This document shows, piece by piece, positions 33,562 to 46,321 of a stretch of DNA of 64,000 bases (position 1 is its first letter; each line of letters starts with the position of its first letter). The stretch is from Mytilus edulis (Eukaryota > Mollusca > Bivalvia > Mytilida > Mytilidae): the NCBI RefSeq assembly GCF_963676685.1, contig NC_092347.1:91452592-91516591 (forward strand), given 5' to 3'. The notes beneath the pieces were generated by a model. The model saw only the letters and a list, made by a program, of their open reading frames with translations, was not told the origin of the DNA and searched no databases. A program made the translations under genes and the position numbers.

Positions 33562-36500
33562 GTGTGGTTAATTCATTGAGTAGTAACGGTAACTTTTTTT
33601 TAAAATTATATGCGTTCGCTTCTCAAGTCCATAAATCTCGCAAAGTCTCGTTACAGACAGTTCCCAGTTTATCAGTATCAGTAGTAATCTAAATATGTAT
33701 TTTTAGGAACAAAATACAAAAACATTACAAAAAAAGTCTGTTATTTCAAGTTTGATCCACTTGTTTTGAAAGTTGTCAGTTTGAAACCGGTGGAAATAAG
33801 CATGAGTATAGCAAGCACTCGGTTGTAAATATAGTGTGTGAATTTTTTATTAAAGGTCTTATGTGACTTCAACAAAATAACATAGCCTGTCAAAAACAAT
33901 CATATAATACTATAAATACTAGTGCAAAGAAACATAACTGCGACAAGTACATTGCACTTTATTAAATTTATAGTAAAATAATATTGTCATTGTCTTTTAC
34001 ATGTAATTTTTTTGTCTTAAAGAATCATATGAAACATGTGTCTTATTAGTTTATATCTCTCAAACTTAACTGCGATAAATATTATGTTACCATGTAAAAA
34101 GAAATATACTCTCTATGGATTCATAAAATTTGTAAATGAAGCAAAACTGTAAAGCATCAAAATATCTACATGCAGCAGCTAAGCAAAGCAAAAAAAGCGA
34201 AATAAGCAAAATGATTAACTAAATTACAAAACTACATAATACAACTCTTTGCTGACCTCAAGTGATAATTTGAAGGTCACAAGACTTATATGTACATCAT
34301 ATGGCTACATCATCAAATATCAACATGATCAACAACAAGACAAATATGAATTTATATGTTATGTATTCAATGTTTACAATATGATCTCATTAATGAACAC
34401 ATACTAAACATATACAAATCTGTTTCCCTTAGATGCTAAAACTTTTTAAGGTTTTAAAATGAATATGACTGTCATACAAGTGAGAAGTTTAGCTGGAAAT
34501 AAAACTGGGTTTAATCCACCATTTTACATTAAAAGAAAAGTCAGGAATATGACAGTTGTTATCCATTTGTTTGGTGTGTTTGAGCTTTTGTTTTTTGCCA
34601 TTTGATTACGGACTTTCCGTTTTGAATTATCATCGGAGTTCAGTATTATTTAACTATTTAACTTCTTATTGTTTAAACACAAGAACACTTTGTCTTTCTA
34701 CTATTTTCTATTCTCAAAACTACATCTATACATTTATGCTACAAATCTACAACTCTCAGTTTATGGCTACACGTGCTGATCTTATCTATAAAGTCATGAA
34801 TATGTATTATCTATGTAGGCGTGTCAAAATCGTATCATACGCGATAATGACCAGCCAGTACACACTGTAATGATTTCATTAACCAGTATTAAAAAGATAA
34901 ACATAACATATGATCAATTATTTGATATATTGATCATTTATCCGACTTTTACTTTTCATTATTTATTAATTGTATTTATCATACATAAAGATCAGTTTCA
35001 CACTACAGATTCATTTCTCCATTCAATCAGCCAATTAATCAATCAATCAATCAATAAATCCAAATGAATCTTGCCTACAAAGATTTTGTTAAAATTTTTG
35101 AAATAATGTGAGAAAAGTGTATTTAACTAAAATGTAAAGTAATAATAAAGATTCTCGAAGATTTAGATACAGCAATATATGTCAAGCAATGCAACAACAT
35201 CTCAAGAAGTTAGAAATAAGACTGTTCAGTAGGAAACTTTAAAAGAGAATACCAAAAACAATAGAAATTTTCCTCCAAAAAGAAAATGTGACCAATATCA
35301 CTATCAATAAAGAAATAAAGCCTTAATTAAGATTCTAAATATAGAAAATCTAGGTCACATAGAAAAACAGGCAAACTGGTCAGTATAACAGTACTCAGAC
35401 TGAACATCGAGTTGACAACCCCATAGTTCTGTTGTAAGAACAATGTGACCTTCTGGCATTGTAAGAAGAAGATTATGCAATTACGTCTGAAATATAGAGC
35501 AAAGTATTTTTTAATACGGGGTTCTACTAGTTATAGACATTAAAACTCTTTTTTTTTAGGAATAATCTTTATTCTACTTAACATTTCTGTGTGTACAAGA
35601 TATGTTTATATTGTGGAATAGTGTGGTTAATTCATTGAGTTGTAACGATAGCTTTTTCTTTTAAAATTGTATGCGTTCGCTTCTTAAGTCCATAAATCTC
35701 GAAAAGTCTCGTTACAGACAGTTCCCAGTTTATCAGTATCAGTAGTAATCTAAATATGTATTTTTAAAAACAAAATACAAAAACATTACAAAAAAGTCTG
35801 TTATTTCAAGTTTGATCGACTTGTTTTGAAAGTTGTCAGTTTGAAACCAGTGGAAATAAGCATGAGTATAGCAAGCACTCGGTTGTAAATATAGTGTGTG
35901 AATTCTTTATTAAGGTCTTATGCGACTTCAACAAAATAACATAGCCTGTCAAAAACAATCATATAATACTATAAATACTAGTGCAAAGAAACATAACTGC
36001 GACAAGTACATTGCACTTTATAACATTTATAGTAAAATAATATTGTCATTGTCTTTTACATGTAGTTTTTTTGTCTAAAAGAATCATATGAAAGGTGTGC
36101 CTTTTTAGTTTATATCTCTTAAACTTAACTGCAATAAATATGATGTTACCATGTAAAAAGAAATATCCTCTCTATGGATTCATAACATTTGTAAATGAAG
36201 CAAAACTGTAAAGCATCAAAATATCTACATGCAGCAGCTAAGCAAAGCAAAAAAAAGCGAAATAAGCAAAATGAATAACTAAATGATAAAACTACATAAT
36301 ACAACTCTTTGCTGACCTCAAGTGATAATTTGAAGGTCACAAGACTTATATATACATCATATGGCTACATCATCAAATATCAACATGATCAACAACAAGA
36401 CAAATATGACTTTATATGTTATGTATTCAATGTTTACAATATGATCTCACTAATGAACACATACTAAACATACACAAATCTGTTTCCCTTAGATGCTAAA

Positions 36501-37481
36501 ACTTTTAAGGTTTTAAAATGAATATGACTGTCATACAAGTGAGAAGTTTAGCTGGAAATAAAACTGGGTTTAATCCACCATTTTACATTAAAAGAAAAGT
36601 CAGGAATATGACAGTTGTTATCCATTTGTTTGGTGTGTTTGAGCTTTTGTTTTTTGCCATTTGATTACGGACTTTCCGTTTTGAATTATCATCGGAGTTC
36701 AGTATTATTTAACTATTTAACTTCTTATTGTTTAAACACAAGAACACTTTGTCTTTCTATTTTCTATCATTCTACTGCATTATGATCAATTATTTGATAT
36801 ATTGATCATTTATCCGACTTTTACTTTTCATTATTTATTAATTGTATTTATCATACATAAAGATCAGTTTCACACTACAGATTCATTTCTCCATTCAATC
36901 AGCCAATTAATCAATCAATCAATCAATAAATCCAAATAAATCTTGCCTACAAATAATTTGTTAAAATTTTTGACATAATGTGAGAAAAGTGTATATAACT
37001 AAAATGTAAAGTAATAATAAAGATTCTCGAAGATTTAGATACAGCAATATATGTCAAACAATGCAACAACATCTCAAGAAGTTAGAAATAAGACTGTTCA
37101 GTAGGAAACTTCAAAAGAGAATGCCCAAAACAATAGAAATTTTCCTCCTCAAAGAAAATGTGACCAATATCACTATCAATAAAGAAATAAAGCCTTAATT
37201 AAGATTCTAAATATAGAAAATCTAGGTCACATAGAAAAACAGGCAAACTGGTCAGTATAACAGTATTCAGACTGAACATCGAGTTGACAACCCCATGGTT
37301 CTGTTGTAAGAACAATGTGACCTTCTGGCATTGTTAGAAGAAGATTATACAATTACCTCTGAAATATAGAGCAAAGTAGTTTTTCAATACGGAGTTCTAC
37401 TAGTTATTGACATTAAAACTATTTTTTGAGAATAATCTTTATTCTACTAAACATTTCTGTATGTACAAGATATGTTTATCA
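33562..37481. repeat. ~2-kb tandem segmental duplication (33562-35612; 35621-37481)
   Basis: Both copies start 'gtgtggttaattcattgag' and end at 'gtacaagatatgttta'. They are collinear, with scattered substitutions throughout. The second copy lacks ~165 bp present near 34725-34890. Each copy contains a reverse family B element (34465-34660; 36525-36720) and an (AATC)n microsatellite (~35032-35060; ~36900-36930). Neither copy has a supportable gene. Confidence 0.9.
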
Positions 37482-38369
37482 TTTATTTCACGTATTTTAT
37501 ATTTATACAATTTGACTGAAACTGAACAGGCAATTTGTAGACTTTTCATTAGAAATTTCAGGCATTTTATAAAACACCTGTCAACTTCATACATTTTTAC
37601 AAACTGACAAAGTTTAGAAATTACCTGTAACATAATATATCGAGTGATCTCCCGCGATCCGATTTTTCTTACAGCTATAACATAACGCATATAATGAGTT
37701 TTTTTTAAAGCTTGAAGCTTTGCTTCTAAAAATAGTTAAACCGAGCAATACGTATCAAGTTTGAAAACTTATCTGTCTCAGGGTGTTGTTACGATAAGGC
37801 TTATTTTGAAATCTTCACCTCTTACCACGGGTGACAAATCTATCAGATTTTTTAATAGATGGAATTATATCATCCACTTAAGTTCCTTGACATTATTGGA
37901 TCTATTACACACTGAAGTGTCTCATAAACATTTAAATTTACAATCTGATTATAACCATCATTCAACAAATCAAGTGCTCTCCTATCCTGAATTGCTCATC
38001 ATCAACGACTGCCTCCAAGACATCTTGCGCATTTAATTTATGAAATTGCACGAAAAAACAATTGAATAATATTTTAACGAGACGGCGTACTTTTAGACAG
38101 TATGTCAAGAGAGCAGACCGCCTTAATTATAAATCAAACCTGAAAACAAATGCCGGAATCGCATATTCAAAAGAAAAAAACTATACAGAGTGATGCCCCT
38201 AACTCAACCCCTCCACTCCACTCTGAAGTAACTATATTATACCAAAGTCAACGTGATATTTTCTTCGAAATAATATTGTATCTGCCCCTGCAGATGCAAA
38301 GTTTTATTATAGAATACACAAAGTTGAGCATGGAAGCACATACGTGTATGGTTAAGGACTACTTCTTAC
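37482..38369. other. Non-coding stretch with two unexplained ~90-codon frames
   Basis: Frames at 37761-38036 and 38150-38419 (+) have no recognised motif and no partner. I treat them as chance. Confidence 0.3.
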
Positions 38370-38800
38370 ACGAATATATTCTCCAAAAGAGCAATTATCT
38401 ATCAAAATCAAAACCCTGACCACGTTAACACTATCCATATCTTTACAAACATCCAGCAAAGTGAAAACATCCCACCATTCAAACTGTAGGAGATGTTATC
38501 CAAAACATGTACAAACAGACAGCAAATTAAAAACATCCTACCATTCAAACTGTTGGAGAAGTTATCCAATACATATTCAAACAGCCAGCAAAGTAAAAAC
38601 ATCCTAGTATTCAAACTGTAGGAGAAGTTATCCGGAAATGATATGCACCTCTTATGCAAGTGTATACTCCAAAAATTACAAAGTTCACCTATCTCCCAAA
38701 AGAGCAAATATTAATAAAAATCAAAACCCTGACCACATGCATAACTTCAATATATGTACAAACAGACATCAAAGTGAAAACTTCCTATGACGCAAACTGT
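38370..38800. repeat. 66-bp minisatellite inside a larger duplicated block
   Basis: Three units spaced 66 bp start with 'cagcaaa' at 38454, 38520 and 38586 and share 'aaaacatcc' and 'attcaaactgt'. The flanking block with 'aaatcaaaaccctgaccac' (~38403) recurs at ~38720 followed by a diverged fourth unit. Confidence 0.8.
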
Positions 38801-38821
38801 AGAAGGAGTTATGCGTAGCAA

Positions 38822-38885
38822 CTATATACCCATAACAGGACGGACGGAAGGACGGACGAAAGGACGGACGGAAGGACAGACGAAC
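38822..38885. repeat. (GGAC/GGAA)n simple repeat
   Basis: A 'ggacggacggaaggacggac' type tract, the complementary style of the TCCG tract at 22345. Confidence 0.75.
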
Positions 38886-38924
38886 GGGGTAATCTTTTAG
38901 TTGCGGGGCATCAAAACAGAGTTA

Positions 38925-39150
38925 TAAGAACTCTACAAACCCAGTAGTCAATCTTCCTTCAGTTGCTTTGTCAGAGGCCGACAATAAAGTGTTGTCAAAA
39001 GGTCTTAATGTTTGTCCCTCGCCGGTCAAAATTGATACTTTGATATTGGAAGATGACATAGACAAATTAGCAAGATCTCTTAGAATGAAGCAACACTTTT
39101 CTAAGGACACCACAACAATGAACACTGATGGGGAAATAAGTAAATTGGTC
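38925..39150 (+). pseudogene. Penelope-like element N-terminal fragment
   Basis: An open stretch reading 'NPVVNLPSVALSEADNKVLS' then 'KGLNVCPSPVKIDTL' and 'DDIDKLARSLRMKQHF'. The Leu-Ser-Lys-Gly-Leu-(N/K)-(F/V)-x-P-(T/S)-P pattern is typical of the region upstream of the RT in Penelope-like and related elements. It ends at 39153 without an RT core. It may be the 5' relic of the copy at 41514, but 2.3 kb of unrelated sequence separates them. Confidence 0.55.
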
Positions 39151-39159
39151 TAGGGAGGA

Positions 39160-40756
39160 TAGACTTAGGTTGAAAAGTAATGGGGTCAGTAAAGAAATTA
39201 AATGCGAATCTACAGATCCATACTTTAGAATCTGATGGCCTGAATGAAAATGACGAGAAAAGATACAAGAAATATAAAGAATAATGCATTATATAGCATA
39301 GTCCTGTATATCTCTGTAATATTGACGACGGACGTTGCAAACTTCAACAACATAATTTGGAACTTCCTCCGAATTTTGAATTTATTTATTCGCAGCTAAA
39401 GTCAATGTACAATGATTGCCAAAAGTGTCTTATCTGCATCCGATTTCAACTGGATAGTTTTGCGTTTATCATTCTTTTTTCATCGCATTTCTATTTTTTT
39501 CAAATCTTGATCAGATGTTACCAAACTAACACAAAAATGACTTAGTATTTTTGTGAATGCATATACTTTCAATGGGTGATTCATTTGTAAAATATATCAA
39601 ACTAAATTAAAATGACACAAACATATATTTATGGACTAAATATGCAATTCAAATTAAATGCACATAAGTGCTAACATGTTATGTATATCAACAACAGTTA
39701 ACACATTCTTTCAATGAAGGCTATGATTGGGCAAATTCAATCGGAAGTGAACTTTGATGCTTTTTGTATGCATAACAGTCGTGAATGAAGAACAGCAATG
39801 AAAGTGCTGTTCCTTTGATTTCTGTCTTTTTTTTTCAATATTTGCTATACTTGTTATGATTTTTTGTCATGCGTGGATTCCCCAGAGGCGAATTTAGGGA
39901 CGGGAAATGTCCGGGCCCATTTGTGGAGCATCAATTCATATATGATTAATGCATATACTCTTTACACTTTCCTCTCCAAATGCTGCCTAGTTTAGGGTCT
40001 TGTGCCTCCCTTTTCAAAATCCTACATCCACATCAGACCCCATATTCTTTCTTTTCTATAATTCATGGAATCTTACATCTATGGCACAATGGCTTGGCAA
40101 CTTAGTCTTAATATATATGTTGCAATGTTGAAAATGTGGCTTTAACTTTACAAGGTAGATTGAATAATGTCTTAATGCAACCAGGGTTGTATTTACCTCA
40201 GTTTGGTGAATTTTTCAAGTGTTATTCTTATTTAATACTTAGTAGTTTCAATCTACATTATGATTGAGCAACAAAGAAAATATAGTAGAATCAACTAATG
40301 CTTCAAAGGAAAGAAGAGAACTCAATTGATAGGAAGTCAGAACATGTGTATCGGGAAAGCGTTATGTCTATTCTTAAATATGACCAGTTCATGTAAGCAA
40401 AATGTACCTTAGTATGGAAATCTTGCCTTGCAACAAACCACTTACGAACTTCTCAGAAAGGTGTTGTTGAAATGTTTTTAGATGCAGAAACTTTGGCACT
40501 CGTTCAACACGAGTAATCGGATTTAACATCCCACACAGATAAACAGACGCTCCTATTTTTCAAAGGTATTATTGTTTAAACAAGAGAAGTCAATAATCCC
40601 TTAGTTCTATAACCCAACCAACTCTCGCTTATTACTTATAATACATATACAATATTAATTTGAACCCACAAAAATAGTATATACCTCTAGTCACTTGGTA
40701 CAATCCTTAGAGTGTCGGATGTAATACTTCTATTTTTATATCCTAATGTTCAGTTT
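39160..40756. other. Non-coding stretch
   Basis: No supported gene or matched repeat. Confidence 0.35.
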
Positions 40757-40815
40757 TCATCTTGAAAGAGGGGCGAAAGATACCAGAAGGACTGTCAAAC
40801 TCATAAATCTGAAGA
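40757..40815 (-). repeat. Family A fragment, reverse
   Basis: 'gaaagaggggcgaaagatac' then 'cagaaggactgtcaaactca' is the complement of the end of family A ('gtttgactgtccctttggta' then 'tctttcgtccctctttt'). Confidence 0.6.
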
Positions 40816-41513
40816 GGCAAGATTGTCGTCCGTATATTAGTCTGTTGTGTGTAGCATATCTTTCTGAGTAGTATGGCTGTTTACGGTCTCTATAAAAAAA
40901 AATCGAAACATACAGCATGGTATAGTATGTTCTAGTAGGTTCTAGTATAATTTCCAAATAAATTCGAATTTTTCCACTACCTATTTTCTATTGTTTGTGC
41001 ATCATCACACGAATCCAGACTCTTTTAAAATGTCACAACAAACATTATGATATGTTTAATGCTTCTTTTGTTTGGAACCGCTTCACGCTTTTTTGGCAAA
41101 CAGACTAACTAAGAATTATTCAAGTCATTACTGACAAAGTCTTATTGTTGCCATGTGCCATGTTATATCAAATTCGTACTCTAGCAGTAACATTTGCTAT
41201 CTTGTATTATTGAAAGAAAAATATTTGATCAGCTGGATTTTTTTTCATTCGGAATTAACTTATGGAATCATATTGAAACCATTGGTGTTGAATAAATTAA
41301 ACTGAGTAATCAAATGAATATAATAAGACCATATTGATTATAGATCAGATTTGACCACACGAACATTTATAACTCATCATTTGTTACTCATAAATCGCCG
41401 TCCCCAAAGTCACAACCAAATTTTAAAGGAAATTGTAACATTATTAGATTTCTGGTGACAAAACAATAGTCATTGCCACTCGTTAGTTGCAATAGTGAAC
41501 AGTTTTACAACCT
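40816..41513. other. Non-coding stretch
   Basis: Nothing recognised. Confidence 0.35.
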
Positions 41514-42768
41514 ATGTTACACAACATGACCTGTCATAACTCTTACAGACAGAAATCAAGTGAAAGTTTCAAATTTGGAACTCATGATGCATTGCTCGAG
41601 TATTCTCCTTTTTCCTGTACAGATAATGTGTTCAAGGGTGGTCCTACGATTACCTCTTGTGTCATACAACAAAGACTCTTTCATCTTGCAATAGTATTAA
41701 AACATTTGATTTTTCTACACTTTACACAAGTATTCCCCATTCCAAACTAAAAGACAAATTGAAAGAGTTGGTATTGCTTTGTTTCATAAAAAAGTGGCCA
41801 ACGTAAATACAAGAATCTTGAATTAGGGAGGGATAAATCCTACTTTGTAAAGAATCACTCTGATTCCAAAACAAGTTCTCTGACATTATCAAGATGATTG
41901 ATTTTTTTGATTGACAACATATTTGTTACGTTTGGAGAACGTGTTTTTCAACAGACTGTTCCAATGGGAACCAATTTTGCCCTATTCTTTCCGACTTGTT
42001 GCTTTATTACATGTATTATGAGGCTGACTTCATACAGGAACGTTTAGGGAGAAAGATAAGAACTTAGTAATATCCTTTAACTTTCAAATTATTTTCCGCT
42101 ATATAGTTGATGTTCTCTCACTAAATAATTCAAATTTAATTTGTGACTATGTTGAACGCATCTATTCCATCGAACTAGAGATAAAGGATACAACAAATAC
42201 AGCAAAGTCTGCCTCATATCTTGACTTACATCTAGAAATTGACAATGAGGGTCTGTTGAAAACAAAACTTTACGACAAAAGAAAGGATTCCAGCTTCACA
42301 ATAGTGAACTTTCCATTTCTATGTAGCAACATTCCAGCAGCGTCTGCATACGGAGTATATATCTACCACTTGATACGATATTTCCGGGCTTGTATTACCT
42401 ATCATGATTTCCTTGATAAAAGGTTGCTTCTCACAAGGAAGTTATTAAACCAAGAATCAAGAATTACAAATGGTGAAGTTGAAATCATCCCTTCGTAAAT
42501 TTTACGGACATCATCACGAGTTGGTTGACCGTTATTGAATAACCGTTTCACAGATGATATCAGATACGTTCCTTATGTCGTAATAATCCCGTTTCCTTTT
42601 CTTGAATGTGATCTACCGAACTAGACTATTTACCGGTGTTTGTAATAACATGAGCAACACGACGGGTGCCACATGTAGAGCAAGATCTGCTTACCCTTCC
42701 GCAGCACCTGATATTATCCCCAGTTTTTTGTGGGGTTCGTGTTGCTTAGTCTTTAGTTTTCTATGTTA
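41514..42768 (+). pseudogene. Penelope-like reverse transcriptase relic
   Basis: A degraded RT in several frames. In order: 'IPHSKLKDKLKEL' (~41735), 'LELGRDKSYFVKNHSDSK' (~41815), 'LIDNIFVTFGERVFQQTV' (~41910), a 'PMGTN' turn, 'FRYIVDVLSLNNS' (~42097, where YIDD would be expected, so the first catalytic Asp appears replaced by Val), 'KSASYLDLHLEIDNEG' (~42205), 'CSNIPAASAYGVYIYHLIRY' (~42325) and 'LLLTRKLLNQ' (~42423). Then 'LRKFYGHHHELVDRY' runs to a stop. The sequence continues into family A ('gacgggtgccacatgtagag'), suggesting that family A is the 3' end of this element. A Helitron separates its last part (43998-44140). No GIY-YIG domain is identified. Confidence 0.7.
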
Positions 42769-43997
42769 CTAGAACACACCCGCGAAATCGCGGGCATTCA
42801 GAGCGTAGTTTAAAGTATGTAAAGTGTTGTAGGAAGAATTATGTAAAATATTGAATGACTGGAGAATTTCAGCAAAAGTGTCATAGGTTATTGGGGACAG
42901 GGAAATGGTTTTTTTTTTATCCCTCCTCCTTTATTTCCAAAATTCCCAATTTTTGGTTTTCTATCAATTTCAATATGAACATACCTTTAGTATATATGTT
43001 ATGAACATTTAAGAAAGGAGCCTGTAATTCAGTGGTTGTCGTTTGTTTATGTGTTACAAATTAATTTGTTTTTCATTCATTTTTTGTACATAAATAAGGC
43101 CGCTAGTTTTCTCGTTTCAATTGTTTTACATCGTCATTTCGGGGCCCTTTAAAGCTGAGTTTACGGTATGGGCTTTGCTTGTTGTTGAAGGCCGTACGGT
43201 GACCTATATATATATAGTTGTTAATTTCTGTGTCATTTTGGTCTCTTGTGGAGAGTTGTCTCCACATGGCAATCATACCTCATCTTCTTTCTTTTTGTAA
43301 TCAATGAATTTTGTAAAAGATTTAATGACTGGAGAATTTCAGTAAAGGTATCAAAAGTTCACATGAATAATTTTAGCGCTTATCTGGATATTATTAACAT
43401 TCATTGATCTCAGTCTTGTGGACAGTTGTCTCAACATGGCACATCTTCTTTTATTTGTAATCAATGAATTTTGTAAAAGATTTAATGACTGGAGAATTTC
43501 AGAATAGGTATCAAAAGTTCACATGAATAATTTTAGCTCTTATCTGGATATTATGAACATTCATTACTATATAAATAAAGTGTATTTACTTTCAATTCTA
43601 AGTTTACTAATCGATCCATGGTGGTCATTGATATAGTATACAGACCCTCTATTTAATAAACTCTGTGACCGCCGTGCATAGTAAACTTGAAAATGATAGC
43701 AGATAGAATTAAAATACACTTTATTCGTAGCATATGTATGTCCAACGTATACAAAAAAAAAAAACCCGCAAACCGGAAGTATTATCTGACTTATAATTTC
43801 GTCCAATGACGGGACAATATCCGGATGCCTTTTTTATCGTTTTTCTCCCAAAATAACTCAATCTGAATAATCATATGAATGGATGACAATTGTTACTATG
43901 CACTGTACCTATAAGACACAGGGGCGTATTGATTAATTTATTGTGGAAAGAAGAGAAGCGACACCCAAAATGAGGTCTTCTCGTTTAATAGTATAGA
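42769..43997 (-). mobile_element. Non-autonomous Helitron, 1229 bp
   Basis: On the minus strand it begins TCTATACTATTAAACG and ends with a 7-bp-stem hairpin (CCCGCGA/TCGCGGG, 42779-42794), six bases, then CTAG. It sits between A and T. The duplicate locus at 55070-55090 lacks it and reads straight through ('ctatgttatatcttgtg'), a paralogous empty site with no target duplication, as Helitrons leave. No Rep or helicase frame is present. Inside are a family D copy (~43170-43292) and a ~150-bp tandem repeat (~43297-43566) with 'gatttaatgactggagaatt'; a further partial unit lies at ~42850. Confidence 0.88.
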
Positions 43998-44140
43998 TAT
44001 CTTGTGAACTATTATTTGTCTGCTTGTCTTTTTCTTTTTCAGTCATGGCGTTGTCAGTTGATTTTCGATCTATCAGTTTGACCGATCCTCTGGTGTCATT
44101 CGCCCCTCTTTTATATCTGGGCGTTCCATGCAATACTTTT
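43998..44140 (+). repeat. Rest of the Penelope/family A tail
   Basis: Continues 42768 after the Helitron: 'atttgtctgcttgtcttttt', 'catggcgttgtcagttgatt', ending at 'gcgttccatgcaatact'. It is matched by 55081-55220. Confidence 0.75.
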
Positions 44141-44981
44141 GTATTAAATTAAACGGTCTAATTTCTTTAGATTTTTTACGATTTTTAATGACCTTTCTTA
44201 TTCAGAAGGACAAGATTTGCCGTCCCTGTGCCTATCATAATAGGCAGTTGACATGATGAAAAATATTTTAATTTCCATGTCTTTTATAAATACATATGGT
44301 AAAGTTAATCATGTTAATGCTCTGGTTGATTAAACCATACCTGAAGTAAATTTAGAGATGCATAATTTAATGTTATACATACATGATATATATTATTATA
44401 TTCTAAAATGTGCAATATAGCTCTTTAAAGTTGGACGAAGAGAGCCTTATTCAATCTTTTTTTAATGAAAACTTTTTCGTTTATATAATAAAAATACTTA
44501 AAAATTAGCTTGCAACGTTAAACTACCATGATCAAACAAATATAGATTCCTTGTTATCATCAGTTTACCGTTCACAATTTCTTCTCGTCCAATGATGTTA
44601 TCTCAAATTTAATACGATAAGAGATATGTGTATATCCCTCAGCTGGCCCTCATCACTACACATACATCCTCGCATACATCAGTTGCTACTATGTCACATA
44701 TAAAAGAATGTTTAGTAAAATTATATGGAATTATATGCTGTTATCAATTAGGTAAGAAGATTAGTTTATACTGTTTATAAAGAGCAGAATTTAGAACAAA
44801 AATAGTGTTTAGAAATACTTCAGTGTTATGAATATGTTGATATTGTTTATGATTACCCTTAGGCTACTTGTAAAACAACGTATTAACGAATTTGTTATTT
44901 TTATATTGTCATAATTGTATATATCGCCTACGATCCTCACCGACTCTATGCAGGACCTGCCTATTAACGGTCACTAATGAG
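44141..44981. other. ~840-bp segment absent from the duplicate locus
   Basis: The copy at 55220 joins the flanks directly, so this block is either an insertion here or a deletion there. AT-rich, with no gene and no clear terminal repeats. Confidence 0.5.
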
Positions 44982-45694
44982 TATAGAAATGAACTTTCGG
45001 TACACTTCTCAAGTCGTTAACATCCATCTGATTGTTGTTTTTTATAAACCCTGGTATGAATTTTATGTAGAAAACAAGTTTATTGTATAATTAACACCAT
45101 GGTATTTTAAAAGTTGTAAGCGAGGTTGTAAGCTTACACATAATTATAGAAAAAAACATTAAGAATGTTTCTATAATCGTTCAACTTTTATGAGGGAACA
45201 GCCCCCAGATTCCCTGCTTAAAATTTATTTTCACTGGTATAGACCGTTTCAATGCTTCCTAACACCATATCTTACTACTCTGTAGTTCCTTATCATTGAT
45301 GGAAGAGATAACGGCTACGAAGGCAAATAACTTCAAAGTATTATATATTACCCCTCATATTAAATACTCAATGTAAACTTAATATTTCTAAATTTAATTT
45401 AAACTTATATTAATCATGTAGATGGATCATATCAAAAAGGGCGATGTGTCTATCATAAATGTGACATTTTTTATAGAATAAAGCCTGATTAATACTACAC
45501 ATTTAATTTTTTTAGTGGCTATATTGTGTAAATGAATTCCGTTACTTATTACATATTTGTATGATTTTTATTAGTATATTTTATAACTGATATAACTGAC
45601 GCCACACACATATTGTATTAGTTAAACATGTAACGTATTATTATAACAAGTGAAAAGGAAAATAATATCCTACATGTTTATAATAACTGCAATA

Positions 45695-45885
45695 TATATA
45701 TATGTTAGGGGCAATCAGTGAAGTTATGCATTACGCTTAAAACCTAGGCAATAAGCTAATGCATGGGCAGTGAGTCTATTGCCTAAATGATGTTAGGCAT
45801 TAGTCTTAAATCCTAGGATTTACGCTTAAATTCTGAAAGATGTGTTCAGACATTAAGCTTTTAATGCCTAAAATATAAATGCGAG
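45695..45885 (+). repeat. Family E element ('cctaggcaataagc' type)
   Basis: Begins 'atatatatgttaggggcaat' and contains repeated inverted forms of 'gcattaagcttaaatcctag'. It is related, in reverse orientation, to 50718-50905 and is missing from the duplicated locus at 55660. Confidence 0.65.
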
Positions 45886-46172
45886 TAAATAACAGACATT
45901 TATTCATTTAAATAAAAATACATGCGTTACATAATAACATTATGAGAACTGAAATTTAAAATGTCATTTACCTGATATAGTATCACTAATAAAATATTTT
46001 GTTTAAATTAAAACTCATCAAATTATACTTTAGAAAATATGAAAACTTTATAGAAATTTTTGTTAAAATCATTTGTTATCACACGTTCTGGCCACATTAA
46101 TTTTAACTCGGATATGACTAAAGCTGTGAATTTCCGACCATTGTCACATTCCCTATATGTTTTTGTTTAAGA

Positions 46173-46321
46173 ATTGAATGCTTCTTTTTGTAAATTTATT
46201 GGGGTGTAAAAGCGTTGACCGAAGTACATTTTGTATGAAGCGCGGAAGCGCTTCATTCTAAAAATGTGCGCACGGTCAACGCTTTTACAACCCTATGAAG
46301 TTACAAAAAGAAGCATTCAAT
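46173..46321. mobile_element. Foldback (MITE-like) element, 149 bp
   Basis: Arms of ~73 bp are mirrored: 'attgaatgcttctttttgta' at the left and its complement at the right, 'taaaagcgttgaccg' and complement inside, centre 'gaagcgcggaagcgcttc'. It lies in a ~360-bp block absent from the duplicate locus near 55960. No TSD is settled by eye. Confidence 0.8.
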
